Origin: Panicum virgatum
Taxonomy: Eukaryota > Streptophyta > Magnoliopsida > Poales > Poaceae
Reading direction: 5' to 3'
Assembly: GCF_016808335.1 (NCBI RefSeq)
Contig: NC_053149.1
Location: 28,889,339 to 28,953,338, forward strand
DNA: 64,000 nt
Positions 32,825 through 46,000 of this stretch are shown here, piece after piece. Both the position numbers and the translations under genes were made by a program. The notes under the pieces were generated by a model. The model did not search any database and was not told the DNA's origin. It saw nothing but the letters and a program-made list of their open reading frames with translations. Each line of letters opens with the position of its first letter. Within the stretch, counting starts at the first letter, position 1.

Positions 32825-35800
32825 TGTAACACCCGGTTTATAAAAGAACATAAACCGAGCAATCATATACGTGCCAGGATCAAGTCACACGTATATACAA
32901 TAGAATGAACAGTATATCACAGCACATATCACGAATAAGACATAATAAATCGAAATACGAATGTTATTTATTACAATAATGACAAAATGTCTGATACAGC
33001 GGAAGCGAAGTACAAAATACGATAAAGCTCTCCGAAGCTGAAGCAGGGCGCCACAGGGACGTCGACTGGGAGACGAAGCACCTAGAAGTCCTCGTAGTCC
33101 TGGTAGCGCTGGACGAACTCCCTCGTGTCGGCAGGAACTGAGCAGCAGTAGTGTAGCCAAGAGGAAAAAGTAGAGAAGAGGCAAGGGTGAGTACACAACT
33201 TGTACTCAACAAGTATAACACAAACTATGAGGCTCTAGGCTGGCTAACTCAACTGCATTAGCTTTTAAGTGTTGGCAAAATTTTATTAAAGCTATTTACT
33301 ATGAGTTGATGAATTACCATTATCCCAGTTACATAGTAATTAATCAGAATTAATTATGATACTACTGAGAACCAAAACAAACCAAGCCACCAAGGTAACC
33401 CCGAGAAGCACCTCCCTCGTCGGAAGGAGATAACTCCACTAATCAAAAGGAGGATCTGGGCCGCTCATAACCGTGAGCACGGCTAGTATACCAGTTTTAC
33501 ACTCTGCAGAGGTTGCACATCTTTACCCACAAGTCGTGAGCTACGCCAGTTGTTCATCACACTTCCTTAGGTGAGATGACTAGCGACTCACTACGAGGCC
33601 GTTACAAAGGACACGTTGGTAAGGTGTAACCGCTAAGGAATCAGGCTCCGCAACGATGGTAACCACCTCGAGGGGGTACAAGACACACAGACCAGCCTCG
33701 TAGCCTGGCCACCATTGAAGCTCACCACCCCCCATGCCCCGTCGGTAAGTTACTCCCGAACCAAAATGGCCTAATTAGTAAGCCAAGACCGTCCCATTCC
33801 AGTCTTGTGGTAGCGCTGTTGTCCCAGGTTGTCGCTCTATGAACCGGTCCTTATGGAGAGTGGCCAACCAAGCACTAAGCACCGTGCTGGCCCCCTAAAC
33901 CATGTTTCTAACAAAACCAATTTTAACGAGAAGTGAGCCACTCAAGCCACACAGAGTGTCACTCTCAGAATTTAATTCAAGTAAAACATTAATCAATTTA
34001 ATTAAAAAGGACCAGAATATGTTGTAGCGCAGCAACCTAGCACAACTAACCAAAATGCAACCCAAAGGTGTATATAAAGGATATAAAGTGGCTAGGAAAT
34101 CCTTATAGGCATACAATATTAAAATGCAGTATGAAATTGTATTTAAAAGTGATAGGTTGTTCATGTTATACTTGCCTTCCTCGTACTGCTCCTGCTACTG
34201 CTCAAAGTGCTCGGAAGACGGCTGCTGCTCCGGGTATGGGTACTGGGGCTCCTCAGATGGATCAACGTCTACTCACGAGCACATGGCCAAAACAAAGCAC
34301 GATAATAAGCATACAAACAAACTTTAACAAAAACTAAGAAATAGTACGTCAATACATAAAAACAGCACACAAAACTAGTCTAAAACTATTCTACGCGTTA
34401 CAAGGATCGCGTGGATATAAAGAACGCTAAAAACGGAGCTAAAACGCATAAACTAGGCCCAAAACAAGTTCTAGGGGCTTATTTGTAAGAAAAACAGGGT
34501 TCCAGGGACTTTTCTGCGGGTTGATTTCTAACAAAAGGAGGGGCTCTTTAGAAAGATTGTTAGCCGAAACGGTACGGGGGGATTCAGGCCGCTGGATCGG
34601 GATCTAGCGGCTCAGATCTAAGGGAGACTCAATCTAATCTGAGCCATTGCGTACGGATCTAACGGTCCAGGGCAAAGGGGCGCGAGGCGGCGGCGGGACG
34701 CGCCGGCGGCGAGCTCCCGCGGCGGGGAATCGCCGGCGTGTGGCGTTTCTGGGGCTTCCGGGCTCAGATCGGCCTGGGATTTGGTCGTGGATGTTGCCCG
34801 TGGCATGCGTAACACACCTATGCGCTCAGAGAAGTGGATTGGGGTTCGGGACGGCGTGTGTGGCGGCGGTGGCGTGTGTGCACGGCGGAGCATCGCCGGC
34901 GAAGTGGGTTCCGGGCGGTTCTGGTGCGGAAACCCGGGCGCAAAAGACTCGGGGAGCGCCTGCGAAGTGAAGGCAAGCCATTGCGGGCCTTGCGCGGGGC
35001 TGCGGAGCGCTGCAGCGAGTTCGCCACGGCGAACTGCGGCGCCAGCGGCGGCGTTCGCCGTTCCAGACCCCGCGGTGGCCTACTAGCTCTAGGACCTAGC
35101 GCAACAGGGAGAGGAAACAGGGCTAGTGCTCACCGTGGCTGGAATCGGGCGGAGATGCGGCGCCGGGTCCGTTGGCGTTGAGGTCCGGCGGCGCGGCGGA
35201 GATGGTGCTCCTCCTCGGAAATTCCCACGCGCGCAGGGCCGAAGTCGTGGAAGGAGCGCTCGGTGGAGTTCTTGGTTCCACGGCGGAGCTCCTGCGCCAG
35301 CTGCGGTGGCGGAGGCGCGGTGGAGCGGCAGGTGCTCGGAGGCACAGGGTGCTCTGCACAGCAGAGCAAGGCGAGGCGGGCGGAGCTAGGGTTTTGCGGC
35401 GGCGGTGGAGGCGAGGACGGGGTCCAGGGAGGCCGCAGGGGGCGTTTATAAGGCGGCGGGGTGATCTGGGCGTGCGCGCCCAGAGGAAGGCCGGCGAGCA
35501 ACTCGGCGGTGATCGCGGGGGCGGTTGCGAGAGGAGGGAGAAGGCACTGCCAGGTGGGGTCGGTCCGTCAGCGCCAGCGAGGGGAAGCCGCGGGCGTGCT
35601 TGAGCGGGCTGACCAGTGGGTCCGGGGGGGTCAGCGGGGTGAGGCGGGGGCGCGTGCTCGCGGCTGAGCGCCGCGCAGGTCTGCTGACGTGCGGGCCCAG
35701 AGCGTCGGTGGGAGAGGGGTGAGCTGGGCCCGCGGGGTTGGGCCGGGGCGCTGGGATGGACCGAGGCTGGGCCCAGGTCGCGGGTTGGGCTGCTGGACCG

Positions 35801-36106
35801 GGCCAGGCTGGTTGGGCTGAGTGCTGGGGTGGTTTGGGTTGAGTTGTGGGTTTGTTTTTCCTTTTCCTTTTCTAAATCTAATTCAAACAAAGGTTGAATT
35901 CAAATTTTGAATTTGAATTCAAACCACACTCAAATAAAAGTATGCACCAGCATGAATGCAACACAAAAAATTAAACCTATGATAAATTTTAATACTTATG
36001 AAACAAAATTTAATTAAATGCCAGGCTAAACACAATAAACCTTAGAAATAGAATAAAGCCATTTAAATTTATTAATAAATGCTGAAATTTAAATCAGGGT
36101 GTTACA
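32825..36106 (-). mobile_element. Solo LTR of the Tekay family inside a Tekay LTR
   Basis: The 3282-bp TGTAACACCCGG...GGGTGTTACA is flanked by perfect GAACC duplications (32820-32824 and 36107-36111). It shows the same 5' and 3' ends as the host LTR, but its GC-rich middle is diverged. On the minus strand TTATAAACG at 35450-35443 is a good TATA box; the matching positions in other copies read TTTAAG or TTAATG. Solo LTRs arise by recombination between the two LTRs of one insertion. Confidence 0.93.
34176..34268 (-). other. Glu/Gln-rich mini-exon in the solo LTR
   Basis: The minus strand reads GTAG|ACGTTGATCC... through Q/E codons to GAGGAAG|GCAAGT, a GC-type donor context. This copy carries one TAG among the CAG codons. 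The equivalent block occurs in every Tekay-family LTR of the window. Confidence 0.4.
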
Positions 36107-39100
36107 GAACCAAACCAAACCAAACCAAGGTAACCCCGAGAGGCACCTCCCTCGTCGGATGGAGACAACCCCACTAATCAAAAGGAGGATCTGGGCCGCT
36201 CATAACCGTGAGCATGGCTAGTATACCAGTTTTACACTCTGCAGAGGTTGCACATCTTTACCCACAAGTCGTGAGCTACGCTAGAGGTTCATCACACTTC
36301 CTTAGGTGAGATGACTAGCGACTCACTACGAGGCCGTTACAAAGAATCTCGTTGGTAAGGCGTAACCGCGAGAGTTAGGTCAGCGACAATGGGGCCCACC
36401 TCACGGGGGTACAAGCACAGGTACGCAAACCAAGCACAGACCAGCCGGAGGAGCAGGGACCATTGAAGCTTACTACTCTTGCCCCGCAGGTAAGTTACTC
36501 CAAACCAAAAAGACCTAATTAGTAAGCCAAGTCTATCCCATTCTAGCCTTGTGGTAGCACTGTTGTCCCAGGTTGTCGCTCTATGAACCGGTCCTTATGG
36601 AGAGTGGCCAACCAAGCACTAAGCACCGTGCTGGCCCCCTAAACCATGTTTCTACAAAAACCATCTTTTAACGAGACGTGAGCCACTCAGGCCACACAGA
36701 GTGCCACTCTCAGAATTAAGTTCAAGTAAACCATTAATCAAATTAATTAAAAAGGACCAGAGTGTGTTATAGCACAGCAACCTAGCACATCTAACCAAAA
36801 TGCAACCCAAAGGTATATATAAAGGATATAAAGTGGCTAGGAAAGTCCTTATAGGCATACAGTATTAAAATGCAGTATGAAAAATGTATTTAAAAGTGAT
36901 AGGTTGTTCATGTTACACTTGCCTTCCTCGTACTACTCCTGCTGCTGCTCAAAGTGCTCGGAAGACGGCTGCTCCTGGTACTGGTACTGGGGCTCCTCAG
37001 ATGGATCAACGTCTACTCACGAACACATGGCCAAAAATAATGCACAAAAATAAGCATACAAGCAAACACTAACAAAAACTAATAAACAGTACATCAATAC
37101 ATAAAAACAGCACACTAAACTAGCCTAAAACTATTCTACACGTTACAACGATCGCGTGGATATAAAGAACTCCTAAAACGGAGTTAAAACGCATAATCTA
37201 GGCTAAAAACAAGTTCTAGGGGCTTATTTGTAAGAAAAACAGGGTTTCAGGGACTTTTCTGCTAAAACCGAGGGCCTAAACATAATTAAAGGTTAGTTCT
37301 GGGGTCTAACGCGTGAAAAAGCCCTGGAAGGACGGTGGGTTCTATTTCTAAAGAACTCAGGGGGCTAAGTGCTAAAAACAGGGCCTCTGCGTAATTATTT
37401 TTGAGTAAGATCGGACTGCGGGTTGAAATCTAATAAACCGAGGGTCTCTTTAACAAATTTACCAAGCCTAACCGGTATCTTCGATTTCCAGCCGCAGGAT
37501 TTGGATCTGGCGGCCTAGATCTAATGTAACCTTGATCTAATCGCGGCCGCTGACTTCGGATCGGACGGCCGGGCTGCTTCGCGGGCGGTGGCGGCGGCGG
37601 AGCGCACCAGAGTTCTCTGCTCCGCGGCGGCGCCACGGGGAGCTCGCCGGAGATTGTCTTATCGGTGGCCCAGGGGTCAGTTTGACTCGGTTTTGGGTCA
37701 GGAGCGATCAACGCAGAACGCGTGACCCACCTGGGTCAAGATCAGGGCATGGGGGCGCTCGGAGCTGCGCGCGTGACGGCAGCGGTGACTCTGGGCAGCG
37801 GGATTCGCCGGCGGGGGATGTGCGTGCCGCGCCAGTGCAGGAAAAGGTTGCAAAAAGGGTTCGCGGAGCAAGCGTGAGGTTTGCGCAACTGGGACTCGGG
37901 GTTGTGCGGGGCTGAGCGGCACCGCAGGGTGCTCACCACGGCGAGACATGGCGGCGCGGCGGCGAGAACGCCGGTGATTGGTGTCCTAGCATCTAGGGCG
38001 CGTCACAGCCTATGCTATATAGCACAAAAGGACGGGGAAGAGGCGTTGATGCTCACCAAGGGACGGGGTCGAAGAGAGGGCCGGCGCAGTGGTGGAATTC
38101 CGGTGGCGCAGGCGCTGAACGGCAGAGCTTGCCACGCGAATTCCCGTGCGCAGCGGGGCCGGGGTCGGGGAAGAAAAGCTTGGCGAGGACCGTGGCCTCC
38201 GTGTGAAGCTCCCCCGGTGGCTTGCTGTGGTGGGGAATGTCGGGAGCACCAGAAACGCGGCGGCGCAGGCTTCTGCTCCGACGCGGAGGTAGCGGGCGGC
38301 TGTGGAGCTAGGGTTTTGGGGTGGCGGCGCTAGCGGGATGGAGTGCAGGGGGTCCGCGGGTTGGTTTAAGAAGGGGCGCCGGGTTTCTGGGTGTGCGTGC
38401 CCCGTGAAAGGCGCAGTGAGATCCCTGGCGGGGATCGCGGCGTTCAGTTGCGCGGCGGGGGGGGGGGGGAGGAAGAAGATGACCCCGACGTGTGGGTCCG
38501 GCCGGGCAGTGAGGGAGGAACGGGGCGAGCGGCGCGGCGCCGACACCTTGGGCCCAGATGGCAGGGTGTGCGCGCGGGCTGGGCGCGCTGCTACGCTGGC
38601 GGGCGCTGGGCGCTGGCAGGTGGGCCTGAGGCGCGGTGAGGCTGGCGAGGCTGGCGGGCTGCGCGGGCGAGCAGCGGCTTGCTGGGTCGTGCGGGTCGGA
38701 CTGGGCCGGCGCGGTTTAGCTCGCTGGGCTAGGACGGTGGGTTTTGGGTGCTGGGCTGAGGCTAAGCTGCGGAGCGGGCCCAAGGGAAAGGGAGGAGAGA
38801 GTGGGCCGCAGAATTGGTGATGGGCTGAGTTGGTTTTGGTTTGGGTTGGGTTGGGTTTCTCATCTATTCCTTCTCCTTTTTCTATTCTAAATCAAATAAA
38901 GTTTGAATTCAAATACAAATTTGAATTCAAACCACACTCAAATAATTAAAACTATGCACCAACATGAATGCAACAACAAAATTTTTAAACTTAGTCAAAT
39001 TTTAGTTACTTTGTGAAACAAAAATAAATTAAATGCAAGGCTAAACACAATAAACCTTAGAAAATTAAATTAAGCCAATTAAATTTATTATTAAAAACTG

Positions 39101-39559
39101 GAATTTAAATTAGGGTGTTACAGACAGTCCTATCTGTCCTTTGTAGTCTACCACGTTCGGGTGTTTTCATAGCAGTAGTGCAGGTTGCCATTGGACTCCC
39201 CTCTCATCCCTTTCTGAAGTCCTTCCTCTTCCAGCCGCCGAAGTAAGCTCTGCTTTCCCGAGAACTAGTTAGGTGTTTAGTCTGATCTAGAGAGGCTAGC
39301 TCGATAGTTCAGAAGTGTATCAGGTGTCTTGTGTCGCTCGTTGGCCTCCCATCTGCTACCTCTCTAAGGATTAGAATCTCCGTGTGTCACTCGGTCATTG
39401 CCTGGCCAATTATCTTACTTATCTATCTGGCTTACCCCTGTCTGGTCAGTTGGTCAATCAAGCTAGTACGGTTATCATTCGATTTACGATACTCTTTACC
39501 ATAGTGCTTCCCTGAGGAAAAATACGATATCCTAGAATACTCCAAAGTGAAGTGCCACA

Positions 39560-41452
39560 GTGGTGAATCAGCAAGCCCAGGACCACGTTGACGCAGTAGC
39601 GGGTGGTTCCTTCCTTTCTCTCGATGTTGTGGGAGCAAAGGCGCTGATTGACAAGTTAGCTTCCAACCAAAGTTGGAAAGGAGAAAGGCAGCCAGCCCGT
39701 CCTAGGGGTGTGCATCAGATCGACATGGTCGATATGTTAGCTGCCAAGTTTGAACTTCTGATGAAGAAGCTGGAATCTCCACACCAGGAGGTTAATCAGG
39801 TTTCAGAGTATCGTATGACATGTGAAACATGTGGCGAGGCTGGCACTCGGGCACTTCGTGCCCATTAACTCAAGAGGACGCGAACTTCATTGGGAGCAAC
39901 AACAATTCCAACTCAGGATTTCATCCTCAGCAGGGTTGGAACTCCAAGCCCAACCTCCCCTTCGGTCAACAACAAGGTACGAACTTTAATAACAGTTTTC
40001 AGCCCACATTAAAAGACCTAGTGTACGGCCAAAAGCAAATCAATGATAACATTAGTAGGAAATTCCTTGCTAATGACAAGATCCTAGAATCTATTGCTGC
40101 ACAACTAGAGGGATTTAATTCTGTTATCAAGAACCAACTGAGCTTTAATAAAATGATAGAAACCTATGTAGCTCAGCATGCATCCTCATGTCCTAACATT
40201 AACGCGGGGAAACTGCCCGGCCAACCGGAAGTACCCTCGAAGGAAAATGTTAGTGGTGACCACGCGTGGTGGTAAGAGCACGCAAGAGCCACCTTTCCCA
40301 CAGGATGCAGGAAAGCAGCGCAAGACCGTAACTGCTAGCCATACCAAAGTTGAAGACGAAGCGCAGGAGGAGGCTGTCGAATCCAACACACCTGCTACCC
40401 AAGAAGACCCCGTGGAACCCCTGAGAACTTCACGGGACTATCATGACACAAGTGCCTTACCGTTTCCGGAGCGGATAAGGAAGCCAGTGGCCGACGAACA
40501 ATTCGGCGAATTTATCGAGGTAATCAAGAAGCTATATTTGAATATACCACTTCTTGACGCTATGCAGGTACCCACGTATGCCAAGTATATCAAGGATATT
40601 CTTGGAAACAAGCGAACGCTGCCCACCACTGAGGTCGTGCAGTTGACGGAAGAGTGTAGCACTGCTATACTCGATCCTCTCCTAGTGAAGAAGAAAGACC
40701 CAGGCTGTCCCACCATCACCTGCTCGATCGGGGCTCAACACTTTTCGAATGCCCTCTGCGACTTGGGAGCAAGCGTCAGTGTCATGCCAAAGGTAGTGTA
40801 TGACAAACTCAACCATCATGCACTTGCCCCTACTGCCATGTGTTTGCAGCTAGCGGATCAAATGGTTTGCTATCCCCCGGGAATAACAGATAATATCCTG
40901 GAGAAAATCCGGAATTTCTTCATTCCTGTCGACTTCGTCGTACTCGACATGGAAGTCGACGCCAAGACGCTGCTCATCCTGGGCAGACCATTCTTGAGCA
41001 CAGCAAACGCCCATATTGATGTTGGAGCTGGAGAGATTCAGCTCAACATTAATGGCCAGCAGGAGAAGTCTGCCTTCAAACCAAAGGTCGAACAATGCTC
41101 ACAAGTTAAGGAGGTCCGTCGGAAGAAGAAACCCGAGAAAGAGGCAAAGAAACCGTTGCTTCCAAACATTGAAGCCCTCATTGAGTTCGTGGAAAGTATG
41201 CGGATTCTAGAGGAGTTACGAATTCAAGAGGAAGCAAAACTAATCAAGCTTCACAATCAGCAGAATGCCAAACGACGAATCCAGCATAAGAAATTTCTGG
41301 AATCACAGGAAGCAAAGGTTGTAACACAACCCACACCCAAGAAAGTGTGGCGGATGAAAGTGTCATCGCCCAAGGCTCCATCCGGCGACGACAATCAAAC
41401 TAAAGACATGGAGAGTCCGGCTCCGGACTCAAAACCCGAGCCCTCGCCATGA
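39560..41452 (+). pseudogene. Athila-like Gag (C-terminal part) and protease
   Basis: Gag features are LASNQSWKGER, VDMLAAKFELLMKKLE and a zinc-knuckle region CETCGEAG whose His/Cys half falls into another frame (SCPLTQED). Then come NEQLSF-type motifs (VIKNQLSFNKMIETYVAQ). Protease shows LCDLGASVSVMP, the Asp-Leu-Gly variant usual for Athila, then FVVLDMEVDAKTLLILGRPF. A Lys/Glu-rich tail ends at 41452. Frames change near 39850 and 40200. The N-terminal half of Gag is missing, with leader-like sequence directly upstream. No polymerase follows the protease. Confidence 0.82.
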
Positions 41453-42300
41453 GGTACATGGCACGTATCCATCATTACATTGCATATAGAATAGTTTCAT
41501 TTTTCCTTGCATAAATTTTCTTCTTATCTTGCATAATCTTGTTAGAATTTTAACCAATGTATGTTTAAAATTTGAAAGTTTGCATCCAAAGAACTTCACA
41601 AAAAAATTTCGAAAAATTTTGGCCGAGTACCAGGCCGGCCGGCCCCACCTTTTTCTTCTCTGGTAGGAAGCAGCAAGGAGTGGGAACTTTGATTAAGCAC
41701 GAAGCAAGGGACAAAGGGATGGGCACTCAACGTGGCCGCACGGCCCCATGCAGGCCAGCCGGCCTTTGCCCTCCGCTCGTGTCCCATCACCACCGATGCC
41801 GGCATCAACACCTGCAAGCCTAAGCACTAGACCAACGACGTGGCTCGACGGCCGCCGCGCAGGAGCCGACCGGCCTGCCCCAGGCCAGCAGGCCTGGACT
41901 TGGCGCCCAGCTATAAAAGCCAGCGAGCCCGACGTCCCTCGATGCACCAGAAGCTCAGGTACACATTCCCCAGCCCGAGCTCCTTAATCTCTTCTCCCTT
42001 CCTTGAGTTTCATTGCTTAATTGAGCTCTTTTGAGTTGATTAAGTAGAGGACTCAAGTGCTAGCTCGCCCCCAAAATAAAATTTGAGTAGTAATTAGTGA
42101 AGTTCATAAACTAGAAAACACAAAAATATTTCCCTCCTAAATAAATTCATGGCACGCTAAACGTTGAACGTTTGTGGTGGTTTGAACGCCCCGCAAGAAT
42201 GACTAACAACTAACGACTAATAGCTAACGACTAACGTTGACTCTGTTCTTAACCCCTTGTTCCCTTCGGGTATTGCTTGTACTAACCTTTTGCAGGCATC
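41453..42300 (+). promoter_or_regulatory. Spacer with an internal TATA box ahead of the 3' ORF
   Basis: CAGCTATAAAAGCCAGC at 41909-41925 is a strong TATA box in a GC-rich context containing repeated GGCCGGC and GCCAGCCGGCC words. It is followed by a pyrimidine-rich leader, and TTTTGCAGGCATC just before the ATG at 42301 looks like a splice acceptor. Together this suggests a separate promoter and leader intron for the downstream ORF. No polymerase sequence is present in the interval. Confidence 0.5.
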
Positions 42301-43064
42301 ATGATAACTCGAGCCAAGGAGAAGGTCAAGAAGGAATTCTCGAGAAGATCGAGAAGCTCGCGGAGTTTGTTTTCTTCTAGGGATAGCATGTCGGTCGACT
42401 CCGGTCACCGTTCACACACATACCGAGAAGAAGAAATTCCTATAGTCCCACAGAGTCATTTCCGCATCAGGATCTTCATGATGGTCGAGAAGATCGTCAT
42501 CTAGAACGACTACGAGCGGCAAGCACTCGAGTTGTTGAAGAGGCAAACTTATGCCCATGCCAAGAGGCTCGAAACAAGCTTCCTCATCATGATGGGACTC
42601 TTGCAAGACATGAACCAAGCCTTCACTGCCGTTGGATGGGAGAACTTCGACGACATCGTCGAGCCAGGTTCGCTTCTCTTGACCATGGAATTTCTTATGT
42701 CTCTTACTATTGAAGAAACCAGTACTGAAACTAAAGTTTACTTTCGGTTCTTTAACAAACAATTCGAAATGACTCCCCAAAAATTTAGTGTTGCTCTGGG
42801 CTTTAATAAAAGATGCATCTTAGACCCCAACACACTTGTTGAGCATTATCAGTATGATCGTAGCTCTTGGTGGAGTGAAATTTCTAATGAACCCGTGAGG
42901 AGTAAGAATAGCATAGTTTCAATCATAATCCTACTCTGAGGTTTCTCGCCAAGTGGCTCGCCATGGTTGTGCATTCTCGCACAGACTTTTGCCTTTGTAG
43001 CTTGCCTGACCTGCAGTGTCTGTACGCTATGGCGAACAAGATTCGTTTTTTGCCCGTCCGGAGC
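42301..43064 (+). pseudogene. Athila-type 3' ORF, first part
   Basis: The ATG at 42301 starts MITRAKEKVKKEF with an Arg/Ser-rich N-terminus. The frame is broken by TAG (42502-42504) and then continues NDYERQALELLKRQTYAH through WENFDDIV and EFLMSLTIE to KFSVALGF. A frameshift near 42915 moves it to HNPTLRFLAKWLAMV and MANKIRFLPVRS, ending at the Tekay copy 2 target site. Similar ORFs follow pol in plant Athila elements; the function is unknown to me. The rest continues at 55443. Confidence 0.65.
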
Positions 43065-46000
43065 TGTAACACCCGGTTTATAAAAGAACATAAACCGAGC
43101 AATCATATACGTGCCAGGATCAAGTCACACGTATATACAACAGAATGAACAGTATATCATAGCACATATCACGAATAAGACATAATAAAACGAAATACGA
43201 ATGTTATTTATTACAATAATGACAAGAATGTCTGATACAGCGGAAGCGAAGTACAAAATACGGTAAAAGCTCTCCGAAGCTGAAGCAGGGCGCCACAGGG
43301 ACGTCGACTGGGAGACGAAGCACCTAGAAGTCCTCGTAGTCCTGGTAGCGCTGGACGAACTCCCTCGAGTCGGCAGGAACTGAGCAGCAGTAGCGTAGCC
43401 AAGAGGAAAAAGTAGAGAAGAGGCAAGAGTGAGTACACAACTTGTACTCAACAAGTATAACACAAACTATGAGGCTCTAGGCTGGCTGACTCAACTGCAT
43501 TAGCTTTTAAGTGTTGGCAAGATTTTATTAAAGCTATTTACTACGAGTTGATGAATTACCATTAACCCGGTTACATAGTAATTAATCAGGATTAATTAAG
43601 AAACTACTGGGAACCAAACCGAAACCAAGCCACCAAGGTAACCCCGAGAAGCACCTCCCTCGTCGGAAGGAGATAACTTCACTAATCAAAAGGAGGATCT
43701 GGGCCGCTCATAACCGTGAGCACGGCTAGTATACCAGTTTTACACTCTGCAGAGGTTGCACATCTTTACCCACAAGTCGTGAGCTACGCCAGTTGTTCAT
43801 CACACTTCCTTAGGTGAGATGGCCAGTGACTCACTACGAGGCCTTTACAAAGAATCTCGTTGGTAAGGCGTAACCGCGAGAGTTAGGTCGGCGACGATGG
43901 GGCCCACCTCACGGGGGTACAAGCACAGGTACGCAAACCAAGCACAGACCAGCCGGAGGAGCAGGGACCATTGAAGCTTACTACTCTTGCCCCGCAGGTA
44001 AGTTACTCCAAACCAAAAAGATCTAATTATTACGCCAAGTCTATCCCATTCTAGCCTTGTGGTAGCGCTGTTGTCCCAGGTTGTCGCTCTATGAACCGGT
44101 CCTTATGGAGAGTGGCCAACCAAGCACTAAGCACTGTGCTGGCCCCCTAAACCATGTTTCTAAAAAAAACATCTTTTAACGAGAAGTGAACCACTCAAGC
44201 CACACAGAGTGCCACTCTCAGGATTAAATTCAAGTATACCATTAATCAAATTAATTAAAAAGGACCAGAGTGTGTTATAGCGCAGCAACCTAGCACAACT
44301 AACCAAAATGCAACCCAAAGGTATATATAAAGGATATAAAGTGGCTAGGACAGTCCTTATAGGCATACAGTATTAAAATGCAGTATGAAATTGTATTTAA
44401 AGGTGATAGGTTGTTCATGTTATACTTGCCTTCCTCGTACTGCTCCTGCTGCTGCTCAAAGTGCTCCGAAGACGGCTGCTCCTGGTACTGGTACTGGGGC
44501 TCCTCAGATGGATCAACGTCTACTCACGAACACATGGCCAAAACAATGCACAAAATAAGCATACAGGCAAACACTAACAAAAAGCTAAGAAACAGTACAT
44601 CAATACATAAAAACAGCACATTAAACTAGTCTAAAACTATTCTACGCGTCACAACGATCGCGTGGATATAAAGAACGCTAAAAACGGAGCTAAAACACAT
44701 TTTCTAGGCTAAAAACAAGGTTCAGAGGCTTATTTGTAATAAAAACAGGGTTCCAGGGGCTTTTCTGCTAAAACCGAGGACTAAAGCGTAAATAAACATT
44801 AACTCCAGGGTCTAACTCGCAAAAAGACTAAGCCTGGACGGCGGGTTCAATTTCCAAAGAGCTCAGGGGGCTAAGTGTTAAAACCTAGACCTAAACCTAA
44901 TTATTTTTCAACGCGCTAGGACTGCGGGTTTATTTCAATAAAACCCAGGGGCTCTTATGCAAAAATGACAGCGAACCGGTATCCACGCACGTGGACCGCT
45001 GGATCTGGATCTAACGGTTTAGATCTAGGGGAGACTCGATCTAATCTCACTCGTTCACCCTGGATCGAACGGCTCTGGGGCGGTTGAGGGCAGGAGGTGC
45101 TACGCGGGCCGAGCAAAGTTAACGGGCCGCGTTGCTGAAAAAAAAGAAGCGGGCTGGGCTGCGGGGCGGGTCCACTCAGGGTTGGGGCGCCGACGTGTGG
45201 GCCGGCACTCAGTGGAAGGGGGGTTTGACTGGGTTGGTGAGGCGCGGTCGCCGGCGTCTTCATCGCGGCGGCGAGCTCACCGGAAACTGGCGAAACCGGC
45301 AGCCTAGGGTTCTACCGAGCAGGGGTTGTGTGATTCGGCACCAACGGAGCACGTTTGACGCACCGGGTTTCGTGTGCGCTGGCTAGCAGCGGACGGGGCA
45401 AAGTCCTGGCGGCGCAATGACGTCGGGCTCGCCGGAGCCCAGGCTCCCGCTGCGCTAGAGTGCGATCCTTAACACCGAACGTTCAGGAAGCAAGAGGTCA
45501 GCGTGGGAAGGCTCACCAAAGACTTGGTTCGGGTGGGGAAAAGGCGCAGGGGGGTTGTCGTCGGGGTCCCGCGGCAGCTCCAAGCTCGGCGAGGCGGCGA
45601 AGCGGGGAACGGCCGCCTAGGCGCGCTTCTGGTCGCCTGGTGCGGTGGGGGGGACTCGCGACCGTCCTGCAAAACGGTTGAGCGGGTCAGAATAGACGGC
45701 ATAGCTCAGACCGCGCGGATTGCCGGCTGGAAGCTCACCGTGGCCGCCCGGGCGGAGCTTCAACGGCGTGGCGGCGCGGCGGTAGGGTTTAGGGGAAATT
45801 GAGGTGGGGATAGGGCCTAGGGGGGTGCGGGGCACATTAAGAAGGCGGTGGAGGTGATCCTTGGCGTGCGGGTCGCGAAGATTGCGGCGCGGTGATCGCG
45901 CGGCGGATTCGGGATCGAATCCTATCGGATCCCGAGTTGACTTCTAGAAGGAGGGGCGCGGGCTGTGCTGGCGTGGATTCGGTGAGGCTGGGCATGGGTG

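Larger units (their letters stand above)
25936..39122 (-). mobile_element. Tekay-type chromovirus, copy 1 (old, interrupted)
   Basis: On the minus strand the order is 5' LTR (39122-32278, split by a solo LTR), primer-binding site, gag, protease, RT-RNase H-integrase-chromodomain, polypurine tract (about 26420-26405) and a 3' LTR fragment (26404-25936). The 3' LTR has lost roughly its distal 3.1 kb, so no target duplication can be paired. A second solo LTR splits the protease. It shares order and high similarity with copy 2, but has more frame breaks and a gag deletion. Confidence 0.93.
32278..39122 (-). repeat. 5' LTR of Tekay copy 1, split by a solo LTR
   Basis: The plus strand starts TGTAACACCTGG at 32278 and ends GGGTGTTACA at 39122. 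Removing 32825-36106 and one target copy leaves about 3.56 kb, like the 3.6-kb LTRs of copy 2. Large GC-rich ORFs here (for example 38010-38783) reflect base composition, not genes. The Glu/Gln-rich mini-exon is at 37012-36923. Confidence 0.9.

Noticed and set aside
35123..35890. A 255-codon Pro/Ser/Arg-rich ORF, and similar ones at 38010-38783, 45837-46415 and 54613-55191
   Set aside because: They lie in the GC-rich core of Tekay LTRs, are open in several frames and differ between LTR copies.
39123..39559. Complete 5' LTR of the Athila-like element
   Set aside because: LTR-like phrases are present, but no TG start, primer-binding site or matching 3' copy could be found.
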